Shown in pieces: positions 1-9,466 of a DNA stretch of 64,000 nt (its first letter is position 1; each line of letters opens with the position of its first letter). A program made the translations under genes and the position numbers. This stretch comes from Haloplanus salinarum (GTDB lineage Archaea; Halobacteriota; Halobacteria; Halobacteriales; Haloferacaceae): positions 620,001 to 684,000 of the forward strand of contig NZ_CP101823.1 in assembly GCF_024498175.1 (NCBI RefSeq), in the 5' to 3' direction. The notes below the pieces were generated by a model. The model searched no databases. It was not told the origin of the DNA and saw nothing but the letters and a program-made list of their open reading frames with translations.

Positions 1-44
1 AGGACCTCAAGTACCGGACGTTCGTTGGCGACGCGGCCGAGTGA
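1..44 (+). CDS. C-terminal end of an upstream gene, possibly DUF655 family
   Basis: An open frame enters from the left edge (codons start at position 3) and stops at TGA 42-44, giving a tail that ends FVGDAAE. In haloarchaea the gene just upstream of rsmA is commonly a DUF655 RNA-binding protein, so this is the likely identity, but 13 residues cannot prove it. The stop lies 67 bases before the rsmA ATG, consistent with one operon. Confidence 0.4.
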   Translation, partial: DLKYRTFVGDAAE

Positions 45-111
45 GGGGTCGGTCCCGTCGGCCGCCGCCGGAAACGGGAAACTTACCCGAGTCGGTGTGC
101 TATCGGGGACG

Positions 112-960
112 ATGACAGCGTCGCGCGATCCGGACCGGCTGCTCGAACGCGCCGGGGTGTCCGGCAACCCCGACCGTGATCAGCACTTCCTCGTGGACGA
201 GCGCGTGCTGGACCGGTTGCCGACGCACCTTCCGGCGGACGTCGACCGAAGTCACGTCCTCGAGATCGGCGGCGGCACGGGCGCGCTCACCGACCGCCTG
301 CTGGCGACCTGTGACCGCGTGACGACGATCGAGCGCGATCCGGCGCTCGCCGAGTTCCTCCGCCGGGAGTTCGACGCCGAGATCGACGCGGGTCGGCTGA
401 CGGTCGTCCACGGCGACGCCCTCGACGTGACGCTCCCGGACGCCACCGCGAGCGTCTCGAACCTGCCGTACGGCGTCTCCAGCGAGATCGCGTTCCGCCT
501 CCTGCCGCTCGGGATCCCCACCGTGCTCATGTTCCAGCGGGAGTTCGCCGAGCGCATGGCCGCCGCATCCGGCTCCGACGAGTACGGCCGCCTGTCGGTG
601 AGCGCGGGCCACTACGCCGACATCGAGGTGGTCGAGCCAGTACCGCCGACGGCGTTCTCGCCGCCGCCGGCGGTCGAGAGTGCGATCGTTCGGACGACGC
701 CGCGGGACCCGGACTACGCGGTCGACGACGAGGCGTTCTTCCTGCGGTTCGTGAAGGCGCTTTTCACGCAGCGTCGGAAGACGCTTCGAAACGCCGTCCG
801 CAACACCGCCCACATCTCCGGGCTCGCGGACCCGGACGCGGTGGTCGCGGCCGCCGACGAGTCGCTCATGTCGCGCCGGGCGGGGGACGTGGCCCCCGAC
901 GAGTTCGCGGCGCTCGCGACGCTCGCCGCCGACGTGGGGCGGGGTGACGACGATGATTGA
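112..960 (+). CDS. rsmA: 16S rRNA dimethyladenosine transferase RsmA/KsgA
   Basis: SAM-dependent methyltransferase that dimethylates the two adjacent adenosines of helix 45 in 16S rRNA during small-subunit maturation. The 282-residue protein shows the SAM-binding loop LEIGGGTGALT after the N-terminal DQHFLVDE segment, the acidic end of strand 2 (TIERD), and the target-base motif NLPYGVSSEI. The C-terminal helical domain carries KALFTQRRKTLRN, typical of the family. An in-frame TTG at 25 would add about 29 residues, but ATG 112 gives the family length. The stop overlaps the start of the mscS-like gene, so translation is probably coupled. Confidence 0.95.
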   Translation: MTASRDPDRLLERAGVSGNPDRDQHFLVDERVLDRLPTHLPADVDRSHVLEIGGGTGALTDRLLATCDRVTTIERDPALAEFLRREFDAEIDAGRLTVVHGDALDVTLPDATASVSNLPYGVSSEIAFRLLPLGIPTVLMFQREFAERMAAASGSDEYGRLSVSAGHYADIEVVEPVPPTAFSPPPAVESAIVRTTPRDPDYAVDDEAFFLRFVKALFTQRRKTLRNAVRNTAHISGLADPDAVVAAADESLMSRRAGDVAPDEFAALATLAADVGRGDDDD

Positions 961-2074
961 CGCGCTGGCGTCCGTCGAGTCGTCGCTTTTCACCCGCCTG
1001 CTCGTGACGGCGCTGGTGGTCGTCGTCGTCCTCGGCGCGCGGTACGGCATCAACCGCTGGCGGCGCCGCGACGGCTGGAGTTCCGGGCGACGAACCGAAC
1101 TCCTGCTGTCGGTGGTGCTGGCGGCCGTGACCGGCGGCGGGATCCTCGTTCTGGTCGACCTCTGGGAACTGGTCGGTCCGCTCGCGCGGTCCTACCGGAA
1201 CCTGGGGCTCCAGGACCTCGCCGGTCGGATGCTGCTGGCCGTGGTGATCCTGGCGACGACCTACGCGCTGACGGATCTCGTGGGGCGGATCATCGGCGAG
1301 TTCACGGGCACCCGGTCGAGCATCAGCGAACACCAACGCGAGATCATCTACCGGCTGACACAGGTCACGCTCTACACGCTGGCGATACTCGTCGTCGTCG
1401 GGTTGTTCACTCGTGACCTCGGGAGCCTGCTGGTCGGGGCCGGCTTCCTCGGTATCGTCGTCGGGATGGCCGCCCGACAGACCCTCGGGGCGATGCTCGC
1501 CGGGTTCGTCCTCATGTTCTCCCGGCCGTTCGAGATCGGCGACTGGGTCCAGATCGGCGACCGCGAGGGCATCGTCACCGAGATCACCATCGTCACCACG
1601 CGCATCCAGACCTTCGACGGGGAGTACGTGATGCTCCCGAACGACGAGGTGAGCGGCCAGCCGATCATCAATCGGACGCGCAAGGGGCGGCTCCGCATCG
1701 AGGTGGAGGTCGGCGTCGACTACGACGCCGATCCGGAGCACGCTGCCGAGGTGGCCCGCGAGGCGGTCACGGAACTCGATCAGGTCCTCAACGTGCCGAC
1801 GCCGCAGGTGGTCGGCAAGCGGTTCGGCGACTCCGCCGTCGTCCTCGGGGTCCGGGTGTGGATCGACAACCCCAGCGCCCGGCGGATGTGGCGCGCGCGC
1901 ACGGCCGTCATCGAGGCGGTCACCGACGCCTACGCGGCCGAGGGGATCAAGATCCCGTTCCCGCAGCGGGAGCTCATGGGTCGCACCGAGGAGGGCGGAT
2001 TCGCCGTCGCCGAGAGGCGAGAGACGCCGGCGCCGACCCCCGACGGCGGTCCGGGCGACGGGGCGGCGGAATGA
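953..2074 (+). CDS. MscS-type small-conductance mechanosensitive channel
   Basis: Membrane channel that opens under bilayer tension to release solutes on osmotic downshock. Five hydrophobic segments are visible in the first 200 residues; the last is the Gly/Ala-rich pore helix (GAGFLGIVVGMAARQTLG) followed by SRPFEIGDWVQIGDREG, the signature of the MscS beta domain. A cytoplasmic alpha/beta domain follows and the tail is Pro/Gly-rich and acidic. ATG 953 is chosen; GTG 944 is an in-frame alternative adding three residues. The 5' end overlaps the rsmA stop and the 3' end overlaps the next gene in an ATGA junction, so the three genes form one operon. Confidence 0.9.
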   Translation: MIDALASVESSLFTRLLVTALVVVVVLGARYGINRWRRRDGWSSGRRTELLLSVVLAAVTGGGILVLVDLWELVGPLARSYRNLGLQDLAGRMLLAVVILATTYALTDLVGRIIGEFTGTRSSISEHQREIIYRLTQVTLYTLAILVVVGLFTRDLGSLLVGAGFLGIVVGMAARQTLGAMLAGFVLMFSRPFEIGDWVQIGDREGIVTEITIVTTRIQTFDGEYVMLPNDEVSGQPIINRTRKGRLRIEVEVGVDYDADPEHAAEVAREAVTELDQVLNVPTPQVVGKRFGDSAVVLGVRVWIDNPSARRMWRARTAVIEAVTDAYAAEGIKIPFPQRELMGRTEEGGFAVAERRETPAPTPDGGPGDGAAE

Positions 2075-2667
2075 CCGACGACGGCCCGGACACCCTCGCG
2101 GACCTGGCGGACCGCCGAGGGGCGGAGCGGGCGGTGTACCAGCCGGCGGAGGACTCCCGCCTGCTCGCCGAGGCGGCCGTCGAGCACGCTCGCGGTCGGA
2201 CGCTCGAAGTGGGGACGGGATCGGGTTGGGTCGCCGAACGGATCGCGACCGAGACGACGGCGACGGTGATCGCCAGCGACCCCAACCCCGCCGCGTGCCG
2301 GGAGGTACGCGACCGGGGGGTCCCCGCCGTCCGCGCCGACCTCGTCGCTCCGTTCCGGACCGACAGCCTCGACACCGTCGCTTTCAACCCGCCGTACCTG
2401 CCCACCGACCCCGACAACGAGTGGGACGACTGGATGGAGCGTGCCCTCTCCGGCGGCGAGTCGGGGCGGGCCGTCATCGATCCGTTCCTCGACACCGTCG
2501 GCCGCGTCCTCCGGCCCGACGGGATCGTACTCCTCCTGGTCAGCAGCCTCACCGGGTTCGAGGCCGTCGTCGACCGCGCCGAACGAAACGGCTTCGCCAC
2601 GACGACGGTCCGCCAGGAGTCCTACCCGTTCGAGACGCTGTCGATCCTCCGTCTGGACTTCGAATAA
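2071..2667 (+). CDS. HemK/PrmC-like glutamine methyltransferase
   Basis: Class I SAM-dependent methyltransferase of 198 residues. It has the binding loop LEVGTGSGWVAERI and the diagnostic NPPYLP motif of N5-glutamine methyltransferases, which place a glutamine side chain for methylation. In archaea and eukaryotes the short HemK2-type enzymes methylate the GGQ glutamine of release factor aRF1/eRF1, and this short form without the bacterial N-terminal domain fits that role. It starts at ATGA overlapping the stop of the channel gene. The precise substrate is inferred from family and length, not visible directly. Confidence 0.88.
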   Translation: MTDDGPDTLADLADRRGAERAVYQPAEDSRLLAEAAVEHARGRTLEVGTGSGWVAERIATETTATVIASDPNPAACREVRDRGVPAVRADLVAPFRTDSLDTVAFNPPYLPTDPDNEWDDWMERALSGGESGRAVIDPFLDTVGRVLRPDGIVLLLVSSLTGFEAVVDRAERNGFATTTVRQESYPFETLSILRLDFE

Positions 2668-2726
2668 CCATAGGACATATTTTGGTTTAGCAAATATTAA
2701 GCGACAGCATGACCTAGTCGGTCGTG

Positions 2727-3716
2727 ATGACCGAACTGGTCGCCACGACACCCGGACTGTATCCGTTGCCCGACTGGGCGAAAGACGAACTTGCCGAGCT
2801 GAAGGGTCACCAGAAGGGCGACCTCATCGGCGGCGACGAGGGGCCGGAAATCGTCGACGCCTACGACCGCGCGCGGGCTGAGGTCGTCGAGACGCAGGTC
2901 GACGCGGGTCTCGACCGCGTCGTCGAGGGACAGCTTCGCTGGGACGACATGCTCGCCCACCCGCTGACGATCAACGACGCCGTCGAGACCGGCGGGATCG
3001 TCCGCTACTACGACAACAACAACTTCTACCGCGACCCGCAGGTACGTGACGAACTCGTCCCCTCGGGCGACGTGGCGGCCGAACTCGGCGCGGTCGAGGC
3101 GGAGGGCGACCTGCAGGCGGTTCTCCCGGGCCCGTACTCCCTCGCCGACCTCGCCACCGACGACCACTACGGCGACGCGGCCGACTTCCTCGATGCCGTC
3201 GCCGATCTCCTCGCGGGCGAGGTGGACGCCTTCCCCGCCCACGAGACGCTGTTCCTGCTGGAGCCGTCGCTGGTCGAGGCGCCGCCGGACGACGACCGGC
3301 AGGCCCACGCGAGCGAGGCCATCGACCGCGTGGCCGCGGCGACGGACGCCGACGTGGTCGTCCACACCTACTGGGGCGCCGTGCCGGAGAAGACCTACGC
3401 ACACCTCATGGACGCCGACGTGGACGCCATCGGCTTCGACTTCGTCGCCGACGCCGACGCGTCGCTCTACAACATCAACGAGTACGGCACGAAAGATCGG
3501 ATCGCGATGGGGCTGGTCGACGGGCAGAACACGCTGGTCGAATCGCCCGAGACGGTCCGCGACCGGGTCGAGTGGGTCGACGAGCGAACCCACACCGACT
3601 TCGAGCGGGCCTACCTCACCTCGAACACGGAGCTGTTCTACCTGCCGGTGAACAAGTTCGAGGCCAAACTCGAAGCGCTCGGTGACGCCGCCGCGCTCGC
3701 GGAGGTGGACGCATGA
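2727..3716 (+). CDS. MetE-like barrel lacking the zinc ligands (partner of the following MetE)
   Basis: A 329-residue protein of the cobalamin-independent methionine synthase superfamily, annotated in haloarchaea as a 5-methyltetrahydropteroyltriglutamate-homocysteine methyltransferase-type protein. The family pattern is visible (LQAVLPGPYSLADLA near residue 130; FDFVADADASLYNI near 240), but the place of the zinc motif HxC reads VHTYWG and the downstream cysteine segment reads LTSNTELFYL. The Zn-binding Cys residues are therefore missing. In classical MetE the N-terminal barrel also lacks zinc, so this gene may supply an N-terminal-like barrel in trans. ATG 2727 is preferred over GTG 2724. 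It is coupled to the next gene by ATGA. Confidence 0.8.
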   Translation: MTELVATTPGLYPLPDWAKDELAELKGHQKGDLIGGDEGPEIVDAYDRARAEVVETQVDAGLDRVVEGQLRWDDMLAHPLTINDAVETGGIVRYYDNNNFYRDPQVRDELVPSGDVAAELGAVEAEGDLQAVLPGPYSLADLATDDHYGDAADFLDAVADLLAGEVDAFPAHETLFLLEPSLVEAPPDDDRQAHASEAIDRVAAATDADVVVHTYWGAVPEKTYAHLMDADVDAIGFDFVADADASLYNINEYGTKDRIAMGLVDGQNTLVESPETVRDRVEWVDERTHTDFERAYLTSNTELFYLPVNKFEAKLEALGDAAALAEVDA

Positions 3717-4771
3717 ACAACCGCGAGCAGTTCCGTCCCGACGACCACCCCACCGACCACTTCCTGCTCACCTCCATCGTCGGCAGCTACCCCAAGCCGA
3801 AGTGGCTCAACCGGGTGGCCGACCTCGCGGACGACCCCGACTCGAAGTTCGACGAGGACCACCTCCACGAGGCCCACGACGACGCCTGTCGCGTCATCGT
3901 CGACGAACACGAACGGGCGGGCCTCGACACCGTCTCCGACGGCGAGATGCGCCGCAACGAGATGGTCGAGTTCTTCGCGGACCGCATCGAGGGCTACGAG
4001 TTCAACGGTCCCGTGAAGGTGTGGGGCCACAACTACTTCGACAAGCCCTCCGTCGTCGACGACGTCGAGTACGCGGAGTCGTGGCTGGTCGACGAGTTCG
4101 AGTTCACCCGATCGGCCGCCTCCAAGCCGGTGAAGGTGCCGATCACCGGCCCCTACACGCTCGCGTCCTGGTCGTTCAACGAGGCCTACGACGACGACGC
4201 CGAACTCTCCTACGCGCTGGCGGACCTCGTCAACGAGGAGATCGAGGCGCTGGTCGACGCCGGCGCGCGCTACATCCAGATCGACGAACCGGCACTGGCG
4301 ACGACGCCCGACGACCACGCCATCGTCGGCGAGTGTCTGGAACGCATCGTCGCCGGCGTCCCCGACGAGGTGCGTATCGGCCTCCACGTCTGTTATGGCG
4401 ACTACTCGCGGATCTACCCCGAACTGCTGGAGTATCCCATCGACGAGTTCGACCTCGAACTCTGTAACGGCGACTACGAACAGATCGACGTGTTCACCGA
4501 CCCCGAGTTCACGACCGACCTCGCGCTCGGTGTCGTCGACGTTCACACCACGGAGGTCGAGACCGTCGAGGAGATCAAGGAGAACATCAAGCAGGGGTTC
4601 AAGATCGTTCCCCCCGAGCGCCTCACCGTCAGCCCCGACTGCGGCGTGAAGCTCCTCCCCCGCGAGGTCGCGTACCAAAAGATCGAGAACATGGTCACGG
4701 CCACGCGGGAGATCGAAGCCGAACTCGACGCCGGCGAAATCGATCTCGGCCCGGAAGTCAGCGCGGACTAG
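3713..4771 (+). CDS. metE: Cobalamin-independent-type methionine synthase catalytic subunit
   Basis: A 352-residue (beta/alpha)8 barrel that transfers a methyl group to homocysteine. It keeps the parts of the MetE core: TSIVGSYPKPKWL at the start, VSDGEMRRNEMVEFF, the acidic YIQIDEPAL strand, and all expected zinc ligands, HVCYGDY (His-x-Cys) near residue 224 and SPDCGVK near 306. Free-standing MetE cores in methanogens use methylcobalamin, so the methyl donor here could be methylcobalamin or a folate. The ATG overlaps the stop of the zinc-less paralogue, implying equal expression and perhaps a complex. Confidence 0.88.
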   Translation: MNNREQFRPDDHPTDHFLLTSIVGSYPKPKWLNRVADLADDPDSKFDEDHLHEAHDDACRVIVDEHERAGLDTVSDGEMRRNEMVEFFADRIEGYEFNGPVKVWGHNYFDKPSVVDDVEYAESWLVDEFEFTRSAASKPVKVPITGPYTLASWSFNEAYDDDAELSYALADLVNEEIEALVDAGARYIQIDEPALATTPDDHAIVGECLERIVAGVPDEVRIGLHVCYGDYSRIYPELLEYPIDEFDLELCNGDYEQIDVFTDPEFTTDLALGVVDVHTTEVETVEEIKENIKQGFKIVPPERLTVSPDCGVKLLPREVAYQKIENMVTATREIEAELDAGEIDLGPEVSAD

Positions 4772-4836
4772 TCGCGTTCTCGACTCTCCACCGTCGGCCC
4801 GTCGGGACGACCGCCGCACCGGAATCTCCCCGCGGA

Positions 4837-5577
4837 TCACGCGGGCGTCGGCACCGACACCGTGTGACGGCGGTACGCCTCCCTAGCACCGACGGCGATG
4901 AGAACGCCGCCCACGAACCCCAGGACGCCCACCTCGGCGACCGGCGGGACGCTCCCCACCACGCGCCAGCCGGCGGCGACGCCGACCAGGAACCCCACCT
5001 GGACGAGCAGGATCGCGGCGAGCGTCCACGGGCGGTTCACGTCGGCGTACAGCGTGCCGACGGCGGCCGTCTCGGCCGCGGCGTGGATCGCGAACACGGC
5101 CGCCCCGATCAGTCCGAGCGTCGCGTCGGCGGCGTAGACGGTAGCGAGGACGACGCCTTCGAGGCCGCGGTGGAGCGTCACCGCGCCCAGCGTCGCGTCC
5201 GCGCAGGCGCCACAGTCCGTGAGGGCGTTCCCCCGTGTCGTGGCGACGAGCGTGGCGCCGACACCGACCGCGAGGACGGCGAACGGGCCGCCGTCGAGGG
5301 CGAGGGTCGCGGAGAGGCCACCGAGGACGAGCAGGAGGAGGGGGACGACCGCACGGACGGGGCGGCGGCCGGCGACGACGAGGACTAGACCGCCGCCGAG
5401 CAGACTCGCCCCGACGGAGGCGCCGACGGCGACGGGAAAAGCCAGTCCGACGCCGGTAGACGAGGGGGTCCCGTGAGCGGCCGCCGGCGCGGCCAGGAGG
5501 GCGATTCCGAGGACGATGCCGGCGGCTCGGACGGGGCGTCGTGCGGGTGGGGTCGATGGTGGCTCGTCGGTGGGCAC
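4837..5577 (-). CDS. ZIP-like multi-pass membrane protein, copy 1
   Basis: A 246-residue membrane protein with a signal-like N-terminus whose predicted cleavage (AAPAAAHG) would leave an N-terminal His. About seven hydrophobic segments follow. Two neighbouring segments carry HRGLEG and IHAAAETAAVG, which match the His-x-x-x-Glu metal motifs of transmembrane helices 4 and 5 in ZIP divalent-metal transporters, and a CGAC pair precedes them. A close paralogue is encoded at 11788-12510. It lies 51 bases after glnK on the same strand and may be the last gene of the amine oxidase operon. The ZIP relationship is my reading of the motifs; the transported metal is unknown. Confidence 0.65.
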   Translation of the reverse strand: MPTDEPPSTPPARRPVRAAGIVLGIALLAAPAAAHGTPSSTGVGLAFPVAVGASVGASLLGGGLVLVVAGRRPVRAVVPLLLLVLGGLSATLALDGGPFAVLAVGVGATLVATTRGNALTDCGACADATLGAVTLHRGLEGVVLATVYAADATLGLIGAAVFAIHAAAETAAVGTLYADVNRPWTLAAILLVQVGFLVGVAAGWRVVGSVPPVAEVGVLGFVGGVLIAVGAREAYRRHTVSVPTPA

Positions 5578-5628
5578 GGGTACGGTGAGGAGTGTGGTCG
5601 TGGGGCGATGCGGGCGTCGCGGACGGTG

Positions 5629-5976
5629 TCAGACCGCCTCGTTGCCCTCCTTGCCGGTGCGGACCTGAATGGCGTCCTCGACAGGCAGGATGAAGATCTT
5701 GCCGTCGCCGGGTTCGCCGGTGTGTGCCGCGTCGCGGATCGCGTGGGCGACGTCCGAGCCGTCCACGTCGGCGACCACACACTCGACTTTGGTCTTCTGG
5801 AGGAGGTCGACGGAGTACTCCTCGCCACGCCACTGGCCTTTCTTCGCGGGCTGGGAGCCGCGGCCGGAGACGTTCGAGACGGTGATCGAGGGCGCACCGG
5901 CCTCGGCGACCGCCTGTTTCACCGCCCCGAGTTTGTCGGGACGGATGTAGGCGATCACCATCTCGACCTCAGTCAT
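5629..5976 (-). CDS. glnK: P-II nitrogen regulatory protein GlnK
   Basis: A 115-residue P-II signal protein starting [13 protein letters not shown]. The T-loop is present with the usual tyrosine ([13 protein letters not shown]), followed by the B-loop region ([14 protein letters not shown]) and the C-loop with VRTG. P-II proteins sense 2-oxoglutarate and ATP/ADP and block the Amt pore when nitrogen is plentiful. The start ATG at 5976 overlaps the 3' end of amt by 8 bases, the classic amt-glnK coupling; an earlier in-frame ATG at 5991 would add five residues. Confidence 0.95.
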   Translation of the reverse strand: MTEVEMVIAYIRPDKLGAVKQAVAEAGAPSITVSNVSGRGSQPAKKGQWRGEEYSVDLLQKTKVECVVADVDGSDVAHAIRDAAHTGEPGDGKIFILPVEDAIQVRTGKEGNEAV

Positions 5977-7300
5977 CGTCGGAGACCCCACTGCCGTCGG
6001 TCGCCGTTTCGGGCGTCCGTCCCGGCGCGGTGCCGACCGAGTTGTCGCCGAACTCGGGGTAGGTCACGATGCCGTGCTCCGAGGAGTCGAGCCCCTCGCG
6101 TTCGTGTTCGTCGCTCACCCGCGCCCAGCCCAGGGCCTTCAGCAGGCCGTAGATGACGAAGGTGATCACTCCCGCCCAGAGCGCGAGGACGACGATGCCG
6201 GCGACCTGCACGCCGAGCTGGGAAACCGAGAACGCCGACGTGGTGTCGACGAAGGGATACGCGAGCGCACTCAGCGCGCCGGCGGAGCCGTGGACCGGGA
6301 AGACGGCACAGACGTCGTCGATGCCGAACTTCTCCAGCAGGTCGAAGACGAGGACGACCTGCACGCCGGCGAGGAAGCCCACGACGAGCGTCGCCTGCCA
6401 GCTCGCCACGGCCGCGATGGAACAGACGCTGACGAGCCCCGCCAGCAGCCCGTTGGCCGTCATGAGGCTGTCGACCTTGCCGCTCCGGAGGACGCTGACC
6501 GCCGCGGCACCGATACTGCCGGTCCCCATGACCAGCGCGGTGTTGATCGCGACGCGGCCGGCGTACGCGTAGTCGGCGAGGGCGAGTTCGCCGGCGTCGG
6601 TGACTTGGAAGACGTTGACGGCGGTCCCGACGTTGAACCCGTACCAGCCGAAAGCCAGGATGAGCGTCCCGAGGATCGCGTAGGGCAGCGAGTGGCCGGG
6701 GATGACGTTCGCGGAGCCGTCGTCGTTGAACTTGTCCACCCGCGGGCCGACCATGTACGCGGCGACCAGGCCACAGACCCCGCCGGTCATGTGGACGACC
6801 GCCGCGCCGGCGAAGTCCTGGAAGCCGAGGGTGGCGAGGAAGCCACCGCCCCAGGTCAGTCCCGTCGCGACCGGGTAGATGAGCGCGCCGACGAAGACGG
6901 TGAACACGAGGTAGCCGCGGAGTTGCGCGCGCTCGGCAACGGCGCCCGAGACGATGGACGCCGCGACCATCGAGAACGCGGCACCGAAGAGGATACTCGC
7001 CCACGCCGTCGAGCCGGCACCGTAGTGGGCGAACGGCGCGGAGAAGCCGCCGCCGGAGGTGACCCCGGCGACGATGGCGGACACGCCGACGCCGACGATG
7101 AAGTACGCGAGGACGCCGATCCCCCACGTGAGAACGTTCTTCGTCAACTGGTTGGCGACGTTCTTCGAGCGCACCTGTCCCGATTCGAGCATGCCGAAGC
7201 CGGCGTGCATGAAGAACACGAGGAAGGTCGCGACCATCACCCAGAGAAGGTTGACCCCCTCGGCGATGACCTCCGGATCGGCCTGTAGTATGACCGACAT
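5969..7300 (-). CDS. amt: Ammonium transporter Amt
   Basis: A 443-residue polytopic ammonium channel/transporter. It carries the Amt signatures: [19 protein letters not shown] in the early helices, [17 protein letters not shown] with the first pore histidine, and [13 protein letters not shown] with the second. The C-terminal cytosolic tail is acidic, as in other haloarchaea. ATG 7300 starts one base after the amine oxidase stop; a GTG at 7312 would overlap it. The arrangement amine oxidase-Amt-GlnK suggests that ammonium released from amines is recaptured and that uptake is gated by GlnK. Confidence 0.95.
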   Translation of the reverse strand: MSVILQADPEVIAEGVNLLWVMVATFLVFFMHAGFGMLESGQVRSKNVANQLTKNVLTWGIGVLAYFIVGVGVSAIVAGVTSGGGFSAPFAHYGAGSTAWASILFGAAFSMVAASIVSGAVAERAQLRGYLVFTVFVGALIYPVATGLTWGGGFLATLGFQDFAGAAVVHMTGGVCGLVAAYMVGPRVDKFNDDGSANVIPGHSLPYAILGTLILAFGWYGFNVGTAVNVFQVTDAGELALADYAYAGRVAINTALVMGTGSIGAAAVSVLRSGKVDSLMTANGLLAGLVSVCSIAAVASWQATLVVGFLAGVQVVLVFDLLEKFGIDDVCAVFPVHGSAGALSALAYPFVDTTSAFSVSQLGVQVAGIVVLALWAGVITFVIYGLLKALGWARVSDEHEREGLDSSEHGIVTYPEFGDNSVGTAPGRTPETATDGSGVSDDD

Positions 7301-7301
7301 C

Positions 7302-9245
7302 TCAGTCGTCACCTACCGACGTCAGGTCGTGTTCGGTGTGACACGGCTCCGGCGGCAGCGAGATGGAGGGGTTGCTGTCGAGGAAGCCCTCCGGTTTGAG
7401 GTGGAAGCTCGCGATCTCGACGGGCAGGACCGGCCAGTCCTCCGCACGCGTGACGTGGTTGACGCCGAGAGTGTACCAGCAGACCACGTCCTCGCCGTCG
7501 AGGTCGCGATCCTTCTCGGTCCACTCGGACAGCCCCGTCGTCTCGTCGTTCTGATTGGGGTAATCGCCGGCCGCGAACCGTTCGTCCTCGTCGTACTGGG
7601 TGGCCCAGAAGTTGTTCTGGATGAACCCGGCCCGCTTTTTGGTGCTGGAGGTGGACCTCGCGGGCGAGTTGACGTTGGTGTGTGGCTCCAGCTTGTAGCC
7701 ACAGGGTCGGCCGTAGGAGTTCGTCGTCTCCGTGCTCTCGACCCGCCAGTACTTGCCGTTCAACGGGTCGATGTCGTCACGGGCCTCCATCTCGGACCCC
7801 ATGATCGTCTCCTTGGCCTTGAACCCCTTCTTGCGGTCGCTGCCGACGGGTTCGTTGTGGACTTCCTTCACCCGGTTCGGCGTGTCGTCGATGTCGAAAT
7901 CCAGCCGGAAGTTGAAATGGTGCTGGTGGATGGACGTCTTGACCTGCGGCGCGACGAGTTCGTACTCGCCGTTGGTGTCCGTGGCGTCCTCGTCGGCGGG
8001 CACCATCCCGTTGGAGTCGATGCCCGTGAGACGGACCTCCCCTTCGATGGAGCCGTCGGGGTAGAAGTACCAGTAGAACCCGTAGTCGTAGTTGTAGACG
8101 GTGGCGATGAAGGAGATGACGAGGCGCCGGCGCCGCCGGACCTCGGTGTGCTCTTTGCGCCACTCCGTGTGCTTCCAGAGGACGCCGTCGTCCTCCTCGT
8201 GCATACAGATGGCGTTCGGCATCGTCTTCGGATCGCCGTTGGTGTCGTTCATGGCCACGTCGAAGTAGTGCATCTCGCCGAGGCAGTCACAGCCCTCGGT
8301 CAGCACGTTCGCCATCCGCCCGACGTGGAACTCACCGATGTCGAACGCCTCCTTCCAGGAGTGGTTGGGGTCGCTGTCGCCGTAGGGGACCGCCATCTCC
8401 GAGGCGGAGGCGCGGTGGAGCACCTTCCGCTTCTCGCCCTCGTCCTCGAAGGTAACGTCGTGGAAGACGAGTCCCTCGCGGGGCGTCCAGCCGACCTGGA
8501 ACTCCCAGTCGAGCCACTCGACGGTCTGACCCTCCACCTCGAAGCTCGGCCCCTCGGGCTGCACGACGTCGAGGTGTTTGAAGTCGTTCCGCGTGTCGAC
8601 CCGATCCGCCCGGAAGTCGGCGTCCTCGGACGGCAGCGGGCTGTCCTCGTCGACGACGCCGTTGTCCTCGATCTTCACGACCTCCATCTCGTCGAGGTCG
8701 ACGAAGGCGAACAGGCCCTCGATGGGACGGGCGTAGCCGTTGTCCTCCTCCTCGGTCCGGATCCAGGAGATGGCGCGGACGAGACGCCGGTCGTCGTACT
8801 CCTCCGGCTCGAACCCACTCGCCGGCCACGGATCCACGATGGCGAGGTCGAAGTCCTCGACGCCCCGTTTGGCCGCCGCCTCCTGCCAGTCCGGATCGTT
8901 GATCACGACCTGTTCGGCCTGGTCGACCTCCGGGGGCGTGATCGCGGGCTGAACGTCCTCGATGTGTGTCACCTCGAGCAGTTCCTCGCCGGTTATCGAG
9001 ACGCTCGCCTCGTAGGTTTCACCGTCCTGCCGGACGATGAGGAACGCCTCGCGGTCGAAGTGGTCGCCCTCCTCGAAGGCTCGGACGAACTCCTTTTCGG
9101 GTTCGTCGAGGACGACGTTGTGATACACCGCGTCGTCGTCGACGTCCCACTCGGCTTCGAGGATGTCGGTGGCTGCGGCGATTTCGTCCGTCGTCAGGGG
9201 ATCGAGCGGATGCGAGACGCTCGTCTCGTTGAGATCCACCGCCAT
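7302..9245 (-). CDS. Copper-containing (topaquinone) amine oxidase
   Basis: Oxidatively deaminates primary amines to aldehydes with release of ammonia and hydrogen peroxide, using one Cu(II) and a self-processed topaquinone. In the 647-residue protein the cofactor tyrosine is visible in the motif N385-Y386-D387-Y388 (VYNYDYGF). The copper-binding pair is in SIHQHHFNFRL, and a further conserved His-rich segment (HGxx-type tail, HVTRAEDWPVLP) lies near the C-terminus. No signal peptide is seen, so a cytoplasmic location is likely. It is the first gene of a probable operon with amt and glnK, read divergently from a TrmB-family regulator. Confidence 0.93.
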   Translation of the reverse strand: MAVDLNETSVSHPLDPLTTDEIAAATDILEAEWDVDDDAVYHNVVLDEPEKEFVRAFEEGDHFDREAFLIVRQDGETYEASVSITGEELLEVTHIEDVQPAITPPEVDQAEQVVINDPDWQEAAAKRGVEDFDLAIVDPWPASGFEPEEYDDRRLVRAISWIRTEEEDNGYARPIEGLFAFVDLDEMEVVKIEDNGVVDEDSPLPSEDADFRADRVDTRNDFKHLDVVQPEGPSFEVEGQTVEWLDWEFQVGWTPREGLVFHDVTFEDEGEKRKVLHRASASEMAVPYGDSDPNHSWKEAFDIGEFHVGRMANVLTEGCDCLGEMHYFDVAMNDTNGDPKTMPNAICMHEEDDGVLWKHTEWRKEHTEVRRRRRLVISFIATVYNYDYGFYWYFYPDGSIEGEVRLTGIDSNGMVPADEDATDTNGEYELVAPQVKTSIHQHHFNFRLDFDIDDTPNRVKEVHNEPVGSDRKKGFKAKETIMGSEMEARDDIDPLNGKYWRVESTETTNSYGRPCGYKLEPHTNVNSPARSTSSTKKRAGFIQNNFWATQYDEDERFAAGDYPNQNDETTGLSEWTEKDRDLDGEDVVCWYTLGVNHVTRAEDWPVLPVEIASFHLKPEGFLDSNPSISLPPEPCHTEHDLTSVGDD

Positions 9246-9354
9246 TACTCGAACCTCAAACTGAGCCCGGTTTTTGGTGTTCGTACTTTTTTCTTTTTTC
9301 GGTCTTGGTAGTCGAACATGGCTTTCTCCACGGTGAAAAGCACCCGGTCTGAAG

Positions 9355-9405
9355 GTATTATATCTACTTCACCACTCCCCAGTGGTGAATACAAGTTATA
9401 TTAAC
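9355..9405. promoter_or_regulatory. Bidirectional promoter with palindromic operator
   Basis: A perfect 9-bp inverted repeat (TTCACCACT, spacer CCCC, AGTGGTGAA) occupies 9368-9389. It is flanked on one side by TATTATAT (9355-9363, a TATA box for the amine oxidase direction when read on the minus strand) and on the other by TTATATTA (about 9396-9403, for the TrmB direction). A regulator bound here would sit between both TATA boxes and could control both genes. The adjacent TrmB-family protein is the obvious candidate, by position only. Confidence 0.7.
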
Positions 9406-9466
9406 ACAATTATATTCTCGATCGTCGGCGTCGCTGGGGACAACAGGCAAGTGGGTCGGGAGTCGA

